A DNA stretch of 64,000 nucleotides from Elusimicrobiota bacterium (GCA_027451985.1 DAIDHS010000012.1:1-64000), one strand, 5' to 3'. Shown: positions 49,939 to 58,482, counted from the stretch's first letter. A program made the numbers and translations. Notes: a model not told the origin generated them from the sequence alone.

Positions 49939-52370
49939 GCCCCGCGCAGGCGCGCGCCCATGTTTTTCTCCAGGGCGCCCATGAGGTTTTGGACGGCCGA
50001 AGAGACTTCCTCGTCGGTTAAAGTGCGATCCGCCCGTCCGAAGGAGAGCCGCAGGGTCATGCTGATTTTTCCGGCCTCGACGGCTTTTCCAGAAAAAACG
50101 TCCGTCAAGGCGACGTCCTTTAAATTTTCTCCCGCGGCTGCGCGGATGACTTTGTCGATTTTGGCGTAGCGCGCGCTCTTGGGCACGACGACCGAGAGGT
50201 CCCGCCAGGATCCGGGGAATTGGCTGTAGGGCGCGAACTTGGCGGCCGGTCCGGCGGAGAGCGCCGACAAGGCCTCCAGGTCGAGCTCGAAGATGCAGAC
50301 CGTCCGCGCCCCGAAGTCCCAGGCCGCGGCGGCTTGGGGGTGCAGGCAGCCGACGAAACCCAGGAAAGTTCCCGAACCCGAGGCGGCGGCCGCGCGCTGG
50401 CCGGGGTGGAACAATCTGTCCAAATCGGACCAGCCGGGGCCCGCCGGAGTTCCGTCACCGGAGTCGGCGTGGAAAACCGTCTGGGCCGAGGAGGGCAGCA
50501 AGTTTTCGACGACGCCCTTAAGGCGGTAGAAGTCGTAGTCGACGTTGAGTGCGCCGCGCCAGAACGGCTCGCAGGCGGCTCCGCTCACGACTCCGGCGGC
50601 GCGCCAGTCCTCAATGACGGCGCCGTTTTCCATGCGGTAGGTCTTGCCAATTTCAAAGAGCCGCACCGATCGGGCGCCGCGGCTGAAATTAAGCGCCGCG
50701 TTTTGCAGAAGCCCCGGCAACAGGCTTGGCCGCAGCACCGCGCCCTCCTCGGAGAGGGGGTTGGCGGGCCGGGCCCAAGAGGCCGCTTCCGTTTGCCGCG
50801 CGGCGGCGAGGATTTTTTCCGATATGAAATCCTGATTGAAAGCTTCCAAGAGCCCCGCCGCGCACATGCGCGCGCGGCAGCGCAGGATGGTTGCGGCGAT
50901 GGGTGCCAGCCGCGAGGCCGCCGCCGGCGCCGAGACCAGAGCGCGGGCGGGAATCCGTCCGTAGCCCAGGAGCCTGGCGGCCTCCTCGGCCAAATCCCAC
51001 TCAGTGGCCAAGTCCCGGCGGTAGGTCGGAGGGGTGAATTCGATACCGTTTCCCGCGGCGCTATGCTTGGCGGCGATTCGGCCAAGCGCCGCGGAAATTT
51101 CCGCCGGCGTGAAATCGGATCCGAGGATTTCGTTGATGCGCCCGGCCGAAACCGTAATCGGCTGGGGAGCGGAGGGCTGCCGTCCCGCCGCTCCTTCGGC
51201 CGGGGCCTGGACGGATTTTCCGCACAGCTCCCGGATCATCTGCTCCGCCATGGCCGCGGCCAGCGGCGCCGCCGCGGGATCCGTGCCGCGCTCGAAGCGG
51301 TAGGAGGAATCGGAGCGCAGGCGCAAGATTTGCGAGGTCCGGCGCACCGCGACGGGCGCGAAATAGGCGCTTTCCAGTAGAATTTTTTTGGTCTTGTCCG
51401 TGATGGAACTCTCCAGGCCGCCCATGACGCCCGCGACGGCCGATGGTTTTTGCGCGTCCGCGACCACGAGGCACTCGGCGGTCAAATCGTAGGTCTTGCC
51501 GTCCAGGGCGGCCAGGCGCTCGCCGGACTTGGCGTAGCGCACGACGATTTCGCCGCCCGCGATCTTATCGCAATCAAAGGCGTGCAGAGGCTGCCCCAAG
51601 TCCATGAGCACGTAGTTGGTGATGTCGACCAGCGCGTTGATGGGGCGCAGGCCCACGGCTTCAAGTCGCGCGCAAAGCCAGCCCGGGCTGGGCCGAATTT
51701 CCAGGCCCGAGAAAACTTTGCCTAGATAAAGCGGGCAGGCATCCGGAACGGCCAGGGCAATCTTAAGCTCCGTTGCGGCTTTAAGCGGCGCGGCCGGTTC
51801 TCTCCGCTTGAGCGGCAAAGACAGCGCCGCCGAAAGCTCGCGCGCCAAGCCCAAGTGGGACAGACAGTCCGGCCGGTTGGGCGTGACTTCGACCTCCAGG
51901 ACCACGTCCGGCTTGGCCAGCGATGAGCTTAAGTCCGCGCCGGTCGCGGTGTCTGGTTTTAAAATGAGGATGCCGCCATGATCCGAACCCAGTCCCAACT
52001 CCGCCGCGGAGCAGAGCATGCCGTGCGACTCCACCCCGCGGATGACGGTCTTGGCCAGCGTCCGTCCGCCGGGGAGCTTGGCTCCGGGCTTGGCCAGGGG
52101 GACGATTTGGCCGGCCGCGATGTTCTTGGCGCCGCAGACCACGGAGAACACCTCGCCTCCCGACTCCACCGAGCAGAGGGAGAGCCGGTCCGCGTTGGGG
52201 TGCTTGCCCACGGACAAAATTTTCGCGGCCGCAACGCCGGAGAAGGCCGCGCCGCGCCGCTCGACGCCCGAGACCTCCAGGCCCAAGCCCAGGAGCGTCT
52301 TGGACAAATCGTCCGCGCCTAAATCCAGCGACGGAAGATAGTCCTTGAGCCAGTCAAGCGAGATTTTCAT
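49935..52370 (-). CDS. pheT: Phenylalanyl-tRNA synthetase beta subunit
   Basis: An 811-residue subunit. Order: N-terminal B1, a tRNA-binding OB domain (about 39-150, GKHPNADRLSLC), the B3/B4 editing domain (HAFDCDKIAGGEIVVR region), B5, the catalytic-like domain (about 470-690) and the C-terminal FDX-ACB domain (YSQFPGSWRDLSVVV). It pairs with PheS as an alpha2beta2 enzyme. The start at 52370 overlaps the pheS end by 17 bases and gives the family-typical MKISLDWLKDYL. Confidence 0.97.
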   Translation of the reverse strand: MKISLDWLKDYLPSLDLGADDLSKTLLGLGLEVSGVERRGAAFSGVAAAKILSVGKHPNADRLSLCSVESGGEVFSVVCGAKNIAAGQIVPLAKPGAKLPGGRTLAKTVIRGVESHGMLCSAAELGLGSDHGGILILKPDTATGADLSSSLAKPDVVLEVEVTPNRPDCLSHLGLARELSAALSLPLKRREPAAPLKAATELKIALAVPDACPLYLGKVFSGLEIRPSPGWLCARLEAVGLRPINALVDITNYVLMDLGQPLHAFDCDKIAGGEIVVRYAKSGERLAALDGKTYDLTAECLVVADAQKPSAVAGVMGGLESSITDKTKKILLESAYFAPVAVRRTSQILRLRSDSSYRFERGTDPAAAPLAAAMAEQMIRELCGKSVQAPAEGAAGRQPSAPQPITVSAGRINEILGSDFTPAEISAALGRIAAKHSAAGNGIEFTPPTYRRDLATEWDLAEEAARLLGYGRIPARALVSAPAAASRLAPIAATILRCRARMCAAGLLEAFNQDFISEKILAAARQTEAASWARPANPLSEEGAVLRPSLLPGLLQNAALNFSRGARSVRLFEIGKTYRMENGAVIEDWRAAGVVSGAACEPFWRGALNVDYDFYRLKGVVENLLPSSAQTVFHADSGDGTPAGPGWSDLDRLFHPGQRAAAASGSGTFLGFVGCLHPQAAAAWDFGARTVCIFELDLEALSALSAGPAAKFAPYSQFPGSWRDLSVVVPKSARYAKIDKVIRAAAGENLKDVALTDVFSGKAVEAGKISMTLRLSFGRADRTLTDEEVSSAVQNLMGALEKNMGARLRGA

Positions 52371-53418
52371 CGAATTGGGAGAGGAAGCGCTGATCGTTTT
52401 CGTAGAAGAGCCGCATATCCGAGACGCCCAGGCGCAGCATGGCCACGCGCTCAACGCCCACGCCGAAGGCGAAGCCCGACCACTGCGCGGGATCCAGACC
52501 CACGGCCTTGAACACGTTCGGATTGACGACGCCCGCGCCCAGAATTTCCATCCAGCCCGAGCGTTTGCAGGCGGAGCATCCGGAGCCGCCGCAGAACAGG
52601 CACCGGACGTCGACTTCGGTCGAGGGCTCGGTGAAGGGGAAATAGGAAGGCCGGTAGCGCGTCTGGGTGCCGGAGCCGAAAAGCTCCTTCAGGAAGAAAT
52701 CGAGCGTGCCTTTTAAGTCCGCAAAAGAGACGCCTTTGTCCACGGCTAAGCCTTCGATCTGATGAAAAACGGAGGAATGGGAGGCGTCGACCTCCTCGTG
52801 GCGGAAGACGCGTCCGGGGCAGATGATGCGCAGGGGAGGCTTCTGCTTCTCCATTACCCGCACCTGGACTGGAGAGGTGTGCGTGCGCAACACGCCAGGC
52901 GCGTCCTTCAGGTAAAAGGTGTCGAGCATGTCCCTGGCCGGATGGTGCTTGGGGATGTTGAGCGCCTCGAAATTGTGCCGCTCGGTTTCCACGTGGGGGC
53001 CTTGCGCCAGTGAAAATCCCATCAAAGTGAGGATACGCGTCATTTCGTCCATGACCAAGGTCAGTGGATGCAGGCGTCCGCGCGGCTCGCGGTAGGAGGG
53101 CAGGGTGACGTCCAGGCTTTCGTTCGCCAGCTTGGACTGCAGGAGCTCGTCCTCAAGCTCCGCCTGACGACGGGCCACGGCGGTCTCGATGCCGCTTTTG
53201 AGCTTCTGCGCTTGCGGCCCCAGCGCACGCTTGTCTTCGGGGGCCAGATCCTTAAGGAGCTTGAGGAGCTCGGTTAGTTCGCTTTTGCGTCCCAGATATT
53301 TGACCCGAAAAAGCTCCAAGTCTTCGAGAGTCGCAAGGCAGTCCAGCGCGGACGCGGCGAAATCCGAGCGCACGGCCTCAAGCCGTGCTTCCCAGTTCTT
53401 GCGGCTAATTTCTGGCAT
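52354..53418 (-). CDS. pheS: Phenylalanyl-tRNA synthetase alpha subunit
   Basis: A 354-residue class II synthetase subunit that activates phenylalanine. A coiled-coil N-terminus (about 1-95) precedes the catalytic core. Motif 2 has CPGRVFRHEEVDASHSSVFHQ; motif 3 is GFAFGVGVERVAML. FDTFYLKDAPGVLRTHTSP is typical. The 75-base gap before it contains rival inverted repeats and a T5 run next to the ATG. Confidence 0.97.
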   Translation of the reverse strand: MPEISRKNWEARLEAVRSDFAASALDCLATLEDLELFRVKYLGRKSELTELLKLLKDLAPEDKRALGPQAQKLKSGIETAVARRQAELEDELLQSKLANESLDVTLPSYREPRGRLHPLTLVMDEMTRILTLMGFSLAQGPHVETERHNFEALNIPKHHPARDMLDTFYLKDAPGVLRTHTSPVQVRVMEKQKPPLRIICPGRVFRHEEVDASHSSVFHQIEGLAVDKGVSFADLKGTLDFFLKELFGSGTQTRYRPSYFPFTEPSTEVDVRCLFCGGSGCSACKRSGWMEILGAGVVNPNVFKAVGLDPAQWSGFAFGVGVERVAMLRLGVSDMRLFYENDQRFLSQFDENLA

Positions 53419-53493
53419 GCAAAAAGGTCCAACGCTCGGACGCCGACTTCCCGGCGCCGGAACGAAAGAGCGTTCCCTTGAAGAGATTCGGTT
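53419..53493 (-). promoter_or_regulatory. Attenuator-like leader between rplT and pheS
   Basis: Two mutually exclusive pairings are visible. GGAACG (53459-53464) can pair with CGTTCC (53471-53476); alternatively AACGCTC (53431-53437) pairs with GAGCGTT (53468-53474) and encloses a GC-rich inner stem. On the transcribed strand a run of five T follows the second structure, a few bases before the pheS ATG. Confidence 0.4.
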
Positions 53494-53847
53494 TTAGGAA
53501 GCGCCGCCGGACGCCAAGGACACCAGCTTCTTGAACGAAGCGCCGTCCCGGATCGCCATCTCGGAGAGCATCTTGCGGTTTAAGGTCACGCCGGCCTTCT
53601 TCAAGCCCGAAATGAAGCGCCCGTAGGGAATGCCGTGCTCACGGCAGGCGGCATTGATGCGGGTGATCCACAGGGAGCGGAAATCCCCTTTGCGGTCCTT
53701 GCGGCCGACGTATGAAACCGCCAGGGAACGCTCGACGGCCTGTTTGACTTGGCGCCATTTGCGGCTCTTGTCCGAGTAAAAGCCCTTGGCGAGCTTGAAC
53801 TTTTTTTTCTTATGGCGGCGGGTGGTGACTCCGGATTTTATTCTCAT
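53494..53847 (-). CDS. rplT: 50S ribosomal protein L20
   Basis: A 117-residue protein of the normal L20 length. The basic N-terminus (RIKSGVTTRRHKKKKFKLAKG) and the globular end (NRKMLSEMAIRDGASFKKLV) are typical. L20 binds 23S rRNA early in assembly and in other bacteria represses its own operon. It follows rpmI by three bases. Confidence 0.98.
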   Translation of the reverse strand: MRIKSGVTTRRHKKKKFKLAKGFYSDKSRKWRQVKQAVERSLAVSYVGRKDRKGDFRSLWITRINAACREHGIPYGRFISGLKKAGVTLNRKMLSEMAIRDGASFKKLVSLASGGAS

Positions 53848-53850
53848 GGC

Positions 53851-54048
53851 TTATGCGTAAGGCAGGAAGCGCGACATTGTCCGTCCTTCGGTTCCGGTCA
53901 ACTCGTTCTTGCGGTTGAGGGAACGCCTCCGGTCGTTCTTCATGGGGGCGATGAGATGGCGCCGGCCGGGCCTGTAGTGCCGCCACTTGCCGGACGCCGA
54001 TTTCGAAAAGCGCTTTTTGGCGCCGCTGTGCGATTTTATTTTCGGCAT
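53851..54048 (-). CDS. rpmI: 50S ribosomal protein L35
   Basis: A 65-residue basic protein with the L35 pattern [20 protein letters not shown] and a C-terminal [16 protein letters not shown] precedes the ATG. It lies between infC and rplT, the classic order. Confidence 0.97.
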   Translation of the reverse strand: MPKIKSHSGAKKRFSKSASGKWRHYRPGRRHLIAPMKNDRRRSLNRKNELTGTEGRTMSRFLPYA

Positions 54049-54064
54049 GCAATTCTCCCGAATC

Positions 54065-54607
54065 CTATCGTTTGGGTATTAAAGTCATGGACATGCGGTT
54101 GCGGTCGGACAGCGGGGACTGCTCCACTGAGGCGACCTCGGCCAGGCGCTCCTGGATGGAAAGGAGCAATTTCCTGCCCAAGTCCTGGTGCGCCATCTCG
54201 CGCCCGCGAAAGACCACGGTGATGCGGACCTTGTCCCGGGCCGTCAAGAATTCCGTCATGTGCTTGATCTTCACGTCCAAATCGTGCTGCCCGATGTGGG
54301 GCTTGATGCGCACTTCCTTGAGGAATCCCGCCTTCTGATTTCGGTGGGACTCCCGCTCCTTCTTCTCCTGCTCATACCGGTACTTGGAATAATCCAAAAC
54401 CTTGCAGACAGGCGGATTGGCTTGAGGCGCGATTTCGATCAAATCCATTCCGCGGGTCCGGGCCAGGGCCAAGGCTTCATTAATGGACTTGATGCCGATC
54501 TGGGTGCCGTCCGAATCGATGAGGCGGACCGTCGCCGCCGAAATCCTGTTGTTGATGCGGACGGTGTCGTTGGACCTGCCGCCGAACCTGTTGTTTTGGT
54601 TGTTGAT
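54065..54607 (-). CDS. infC: Translation initiation factor IF-3, probable AUC start
   Basis: A 180-residue factor that binds the 30S subunit and checks start codons. The N-domain ([32 protein letters not shown]) and C-domain ([26 protein letters not shown]) are complete. No ATG, GTG or TTG lies at the right place; the frame is open upstream. An ATC at 54607 with GGGAG/GAGGG upstream gives exactly the E. coli length of 180. infC is known for rare start codons (AUU, AUC, AUA), which IF-3 uses to limit its own synthesis, so I infer an AUC start. Confidence 0.93.
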   Translation of the reverse strand: MNNQNNRFGGRSNDTVRINNRISAATVRLIDSDGTQIGIKSINEALALARTRGMDLIEIAPQANPPVCKVLDYSKYRYEQEKKERESHRNQKAGFLKEVRIKPHIGQHDLDVKIKHMTEFLTARDKVRITVVFRGREMAHQDLGRKLLLSIQERLAEVASVEQSPLSDRNRMSMTLIPKR

Positions 54608-54668
54608 GGCGTCCCTCTCCCGATTTAAAATACGGCCTCTCGCCAGCGCTCCAGAAAGACCGACGCTG

Positions 54669-54697
54669 ATGATATCAACTTCGTCCGGTCGCGTCAA
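54669..54697 (-). promoter_or_regulatory. Promoter of the infC operon
   Basis: TTGACG (54697-54692), exactly 17 bases, TATCAT (54674-54669) on the minus strand. The leader to the infC start is about 55-60 bases. It may serve ten genes down to xseB. Confidence 0.75.
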
Positions 54698-54724
54698 GAG
54701 CGCAATTCCGGCGGGATGATGGGT

Positions 54725-54754
54725 TTGACAGGGCATTTTCGATTTTTTTAAAAT
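54725..54754 (+). promoter_or_regulatory. Promoter of the cupredoxin-like gene
   Basis: A perfect TTGACA (54725-54730), 18 bases, TAAAAT (54749-54754). Transcription would start near 54761, about 40 bases before the ATG at 54801. It is divergent from the infC promoter, with the -35 boxes about 28 bases apart. Confidence 0.7.
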
Positions 54755-54800
54755 TAATCGGCTCGGGCAGGCGGATTCGCAGGTGCTTAAGAGGTCACTG

Positions 54801-55349
54801 ATGAAAAAAGCGGTCGTCGTCTCCATCCTCATCGCATCCGGTTCGGCCGTTGCCATGGCGCAAATCGGTCCAGCGCCGACGCTTTCCCAGGCTTTTTCGC
54901 GGCTCGGCCGAGCGCTCAAGCCCGCCGCGGCCCGCTTGACCGCTCCATCCGGTGCGGAGCTTCAAGCGGCGCGAGCCTCCGCCGGCATCCCGCAGAAGGT
55001 GGGTTTTAACCTCGAATGGTCGGGCCACCGCTGGCGCTTGTTCCCGAATCCGAACCCGCCGTTTTCGGGCCTGCGCATCGCGGTTTATGAAGGCCAGAAA
55101 GTAAGCCTGATGCTTTCCAACCCGGTCTGGGCCGGGCAGGACGACGGCGCAAGCTTCGAAGTCGACGGCTTGAGCGCAGTGGTCAACGGCAAACCAAGCC
55201 GCGGCATCCATGTGTGGCTCCCTGTCGCGGTCGGCCGGGCGACGGTGGATTTCGTCGCGCCGTCGAGCGAGGGTTTCTACCCTATTTATTCGACCTACTC
55301 CGGGACATCCGACGGCCCCATTGGCCAAATCGTGGTCCTGAAGCCTTAG
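54801..55349 (+). CDS. Secreted cupredoxin-like protein without copper ligands
   Basis: A 182-residue exported protein: signal peptide at about 1-21 (KKAVVVSILIASGSAVAMA before Q), a helical stretch, then a beta-sandwich-like domain (about 70-182). IAVYEGQKVSLMLSNP, the ASFEVDGL strand and GFYPIYSTYSGTSDGPIGQI echo the cupredoxin layout, but the Cys/His/Met ligand positions are not occupied. AAGAGG lies before the ATG. Function unknown; the cupredoxin link is my inference. Its end is seven bases before the LpxL-like gene. Confidence 0.6.
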   Translation: MKKAVVVSILIASGSAVAMAQIGPAPTLSQAFSRLGRALKPAAARLTAPSGAELQAARASAGIPQKVGFNLEWSGHRWRLFPNPNPPFSGLRIAVYEGQKVSLMLSNPVWAGQDDGASFEVDGLSAVVNGKPSRGIHVWLPVAVGRATVDFVAPSSEGFYPIYSTYSGTSDGPIGQIVVLKP

Positions 55350-55355
55350 CCGGCT

Positions 55356-56282
55356 TTGAACTTCTTTCTCGCAGTCATCCTTTACGGGCTCTTGTTTGTC
55401 CTGGGCTCTGCAGTTAGTTTCCTGCCTCGCAGCCTTGAACTTGCCTTGGGGCGGACGCTCGGGCGCCTGACAATGCTCCTGGCGCCGTCGAGGCGCCGCA
55501 TCGCCGAGGAAAACATGCGTCGCTGCCTGCCGGAGCTTTCCCAGGAGCAACGCGCGCGGCTTCTGCGGGAAAACTTCGAGCACTACGGAGTCCTGGCCCT
55601 TGAAATCCTGCATATGTTCTCCCCGATTCCCGGCCATTACCGCCGCTATGCCGCCCGCGTCGCCCGATTGGAGGGATTCGAGCATTGGAATCGGGCGGCG
55701 GATAAGGGCAAGGGCGTTCTTTTCGTTTCGGCGCATCTGGCGAATTGGGAATTCGCAGCCAGCGCCGCGGCTTTGAAGGGAATACCAATCACCATTACGA
55801 CCAGGTTTTTGAAGCCTAAATGGCTGCACCGCAAAATGGAGGCGGCGCGGCTCTCCACCGGGGTGCGCGCCCTATATCAGCCGCGAACCCTGCCCGGAGT
55901 CCTGCGGGCTCTTCGGGCCAACGAAGCCGTGACCTTTGTCATGGATCAATACGCTCCTCCTCCCATGGGAACATGGGCCGTCTTTTTTGGCGCCAAAGTC
56001 CATACGCTCGCCGCCGTCGGGAGCATCGCCCAGCGCACCGGAGCGGCGATTATTCCGGCCAAACAGCGCCGGACGCCCGATGGCATCGTGCACATCGTTC
56101 TTGAGCCGGAGTTGGACTTGGGGAACGCCGCCGGCGATCCGGACAAGGCCGCGCAAATCCTGGTTTCACGGGTCGAGAAATGGATCCGCGAGGAGCCCAG
56201 GCAGTGGCTTTGGGTGCACAGGCGGTTCAAAAATGCGGTCTGGCCCGATTCCGCCGCGGCCGTTTCGCCCCGGGCCTCTTGA
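55356..56282 (+). CDS. LpxL/HtrB-like lysophospholipid or lipid A acyltransferase
   Basis: A 308-residue membrane-anchored acyltransferase. One hydrophobic segment at about 3-22 leads into the LpxL-like fold; the catalytic pair is His127-x4-Glu132 (SAHLANWE), and VTFVMDQYAPPPMGTWAVFFG is the family's second landmark. It would move a secondary acyl chain to lipid A or a similar outer-membrane lipid. The start is a TTG seven bases past the upstream stop. It overlaps the hydrolase gene by one base. Confidence 0.85.
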   Translation: MNFFLAVILYGLLFVLGSAVSFLPRSLELALGRTLGRLTMLLAPSRRRIAEENMRRCLPELSQEQRARLLRENFEHYGVLALEILHMFSPIPGHYRRYAARVARLEGFEHWNRAADKGKGVLFVSAHLANWEFAASAAALKGIPITITTRFLKPKWLHRKMEAARLSTGVRALYQPRTLPGVLRALRANEAVTFVMDQYAPPPMGTWAVFFGAKVHTLAAVGSIAQRTGAAIIPAKQRRTPDGIVHIVLEPELDLGNAAGDPDKAAQILVSRVEKWIREEPRQWLWVHRRFKNAVWPDSAAAVSPRAS

Positions 56283-57121
56283 TGGCGGAGGCTCGGTCTT
56301 TTCGTACGGCGGACGGCGCGCTGGCTCTTCGTCTTTGGCCGTCCGAGGGCAAGAGGCCGCTTTTGATGGTGCACGGCATGGCGGGAAACTCTCATTGGTG
56401 GGACGCCGCCGCGCCGTTGCTGTCCCGCGATTTTGAGCCCGCTGCCCTTGACTTGAGCGGACACGGGGACAGCGCTTGGCGCGAAGACGGCGAATATTCC
56501 GGTGAGGCGTTCGTGGAGGATATCGAGCGCGCTCGCGCGACTTTGGGCTGGGATAAATTTATTCTGTGTGGGCATTCCTTCGGGGCGCGGATGGCTCTGG
56601 ATTACGCCATTAAGAATGCAGGACAGCTTGCGGCCCTTGTCTGCGCGGACTTCATGCCGGAATACCGCGAGCCTAACCCGCGGAGAAAAAGCTTCCGGGC
56701 CAAGCTCAAGCCGCGCCAGCCGTTCTACGGGAACCGGGAAGACATTATCGGGCGCTTCCATTTGCAGCCGCCCGGCAACTGCATGACTCCCGAGCGAATT
56801 CGCGCCTTGGCGGAGTCGTGCGTGCGGCAGGGGGAGAGAGGCTTCACCTGGAAAACGGACTGGCGGATTTTCACGTTCCAATATCAGAGCGCGTGGCCTG
56901 TTTTCCCGAAGTTGAACATGCCCTGCCTTGTCATTCGCGGCGAGTTCAGTACGGTAATGGACCGGAAGGACTTCGACGCGGTGGTTCGGGCCGTGCCCGG
57001 AGCCCAGGGCGTCGAAATCCCGGGTTCCTTCCATCATGTTTCCTTGGATAAGCCGGAAGATTTCGCCGCCGCCGTTTCCGGATTCGCCTTAGGAATCGAG
57101 AAAAAGGCGCTGACATCGTGA
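56282..57121 (+). CDS. Alpha/beta-hydrolase
   Basis: A 279-residue cytosolic hydrolase. The oxyanion motif VHGMAGNSHWW (about 30-40), the nucleophile Ser99 in GHSFGA, and SFHHVSLDKPEDF with the catalytic histidine near the end define the fold. It probably cleaves an ester or thioester; no specific substrate can be read. It is joined by TGATG overlaps to the acyltransferase before it and the Nudix gene after it, so the three are likely translated together. Confidence 0.88.
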   Translation: MAEARSFRTADGALALRLWPSEGKRPLLMVHGMAGNSHWWDAAAPLLSRDFEPAALDLSGHGDSAWREDGEYSGEAFVEDIERARATLGWDKFILCGHSFGARMALDYAIKNAGQLAALVCADFMPEYREPNPRRKSFRAKLKPRQPFYGNREDIIGRFHLQPPGNCMTPERIRALAESCVRQGERGFTWKTDWRIFTFQYQSAWPVFPKLNMPCLVIRGEFSTVMDRKDFDAVVRAVPGAQGVEIPGSFHHVSLDKPEDFAAAVSGFALGIEKKALTS

Positions 57122-57582
57122 TGAGGACCAAATCCAAGCATTATGTCGCTACGGGCTACGTCGTCCGCGGCGGCAGGACTCTCCTTTTATTTCATAAGAA
57201 ATTGCAAATGTGGCTGCCGCCCGGCGGACATATAGAGGAGGGAGAGCTTCCCGAGGAAGCTTTGCGCCGGGAGATTCGGGAAGAAACGGGTCTTGAGGTG
57301 GAGATCGTCTCTCCCAAGGTCGCCCCGGACCCTGCGGAGCCCGAGGTCCGCTATCTCCACATCCCCAGCCACGTGCAGCTGGAGCACATTCCCAATCATC
57401 CGGATCACGTCGATTTGGTTTATTTTTGCAGGGCGCTGGACGGCGACGCCGTTTTTTCCGTCCGAGAGCACGAGGACATGCGCTGGCACGGTCCGGAGGA
57501 TCTGGAAAAACCACACGTGCGCGCGGAAGTGCGGCGCACGGGACTTGAGGCCATCCGTTATGTTGGAAACCTTGTCTCTTGA
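57121..57582 (+). CDS. Nudix hydrolase
   Basis: A 153-residue protein with a complete Nudix box: GGHIEEGELPEEAL then RREIREETGLE (Gx5Ex7REUxEExGU). It hydrolyses a nucleoside diphosphate linked to another group; the substrate is unknown. It is the last gene of the acyltransferase-hydrolase-Nudix trio. Confidence 0.92.
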   Translation: MRTKSKHYVATGYVVRGGRTLLLFHKKLQMWLPPGGHIEEGELPEEALRREIREETGLEVEIVSPKVAPDPAEPEVRYLHIPSHVQLEHIPNHPDHVDLVYFCRALDGDAVFSVREHEDMRWHGPEDLEKPHVRAEVRRTGLEAIRYVGNLVS

Positions 57583-57686
57583 CCGGGGCCGGCAAAAACA
57601 TACACAATTGAGCCGTTCAGCCGGACTTGGGCCTCGCAAGGCGCGGGCCGGTCCGGGACCTCAGATGTCAAATGGAGAAGATGAAA

Positions 57687-57944
57687 ATGCCTAAAGCCGC
57701 CAACGCCGCATTCATGAAGGAGTTGACGATCAGCCCCGCTTTGGCCAAGATCGTCGGAACGAAGCCTCTGCCTCGCACCCAGGTCGTCAAGAAGCTCTGG
57801 GACTACATCAAGAAGAACAAGCTTCAGGACATGAAGAACAAGCGCAACATCAACGCGGACGAGAACTTGAAGGCTGTTTTCGGCGGCAAGTCCACCGTCA
57901 GCATGTTCGAAATGACCAAGCTCGTCAGCAAGCACCTGAGCTGA
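57687..57944 (+). CDS. Standalone SWIB/MDM2-domain protein
   Basis: An 85-residue protein that consists of one SWIB domain: TISPALAKIVGTKPLPRTQV, then KKLWDYIKKNKLQD, KNKRNINADENLKAVFG and MFEMTKLVSKHL. In eukaryotes SWIB sits in chromatin remodellers; in Chlamydiae and a few other bacteria it occurs alone or on topoisomerase I. A DNA- or nucleoid-related role is inferred. The start is set by GGAGAAG upstream of the third of three close ATGs. Confidence 0.9.
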   Translation: MPKAANAAFMKELTISPALAKIVGTKPLPRTQVVKKLWDYIKKNKLQDMKNKRNINADENLKAVFGGKSTVSMFEMTKLVSKHLS

Positions 57945-57948
57945 TCTC

Positions 57949-58311
57949 TTGTCGACTCGTTCAATCGCGGGGAAGGCGGCGGTTCTGGCTCTGACCGCCG
58001 CTTTCCTCGGAGGTTGCGGCATTCTTTATACGGGCATCCAAGAGCCTTATTCCTACCGTTCCGCTTCGCCTATCGACGTCAAGGCTGGTCCCTCGGATCC
58101 CATCGTCAGCGGTGAGTCCTGCAACCGGAGCGTGCTGTTTCTGGTCAGCTGGGGCGACGGCGGATACGAGGGAGCGGTGGCCTCGGCTCTTAAAGGCGAC
58201 ACCAGCGACGTCCTTTACGACGTGAAGGCGGACGTCAAGGTCCGAGCCTACCTTCTAGGCCTCTACACGCAAACCTGCACGGTCGTAACTGGCAAGATCG
58301 GAAAGCTTTAA
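57949..58311 (+). CDS. TRL-like lipoprotein
   Basis: A 120-residue protein with a lipoprotein signal peptide (TAAFLGGC lipobox, cysteine near residue 23). The mature part (GILYTGIQEPYS, SCNRSVLFLVSWGDGG, an alternating VKADVKVRA strand, then TCTVVTGK) matches the TRL-like family, first known near tRNA genes; its function is not established. It starts at a TTG four bases after the SWIB gene. Confidence 0.75.
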   Translation: MSTRSIAGKAAVLALTAAFLGGCGILYTGIQEPYSYRSASPIDVKAGPSDPIVSGESCNRSVLFLVSWGDGGYEGAVASALKGDTSDVLYDVKADVKVRAYLLGLYTQTCTVVTGKIGKL

Positions 58312-58353
58312 GCCGCGCCGCGGGCGCCCGCCTAGGTCATAAGTCCTACTGAG

Positions 58354-58454
58354 CGTTGGGCCTATTGTTGGCTAGCGTCTGGACCCAACGACCCTATCAG
58401 GGAATGGGTCTTATATACAACAATTAACGCGCGCTGGGCGCGTGCGCCCGCGTT
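58354..58454 (+). promoter_or_regulatory. Structured promoter and leader of the giant protease/ATPase gene
   Basis: Rival inverted repeats (CGTTGGG 58354-58360 with CCCAACG 58384-58390; GACCC 58382-58386 with GGGTC 58406-58410) precede a TATATA box at 58412-58417. Directly after the predicted start, AACGCG (58426-58431) and CGCGTT (58449-58454) enclose a GC-rich inner stem, giving a hairpin at the very 5' end of the mRNA. The rest of 58312-58482 holds no gene. Confidence 0.45.
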
Positions 58455-58482
58455 CGCATTCCGGATAGAAAGGACATTGGCA

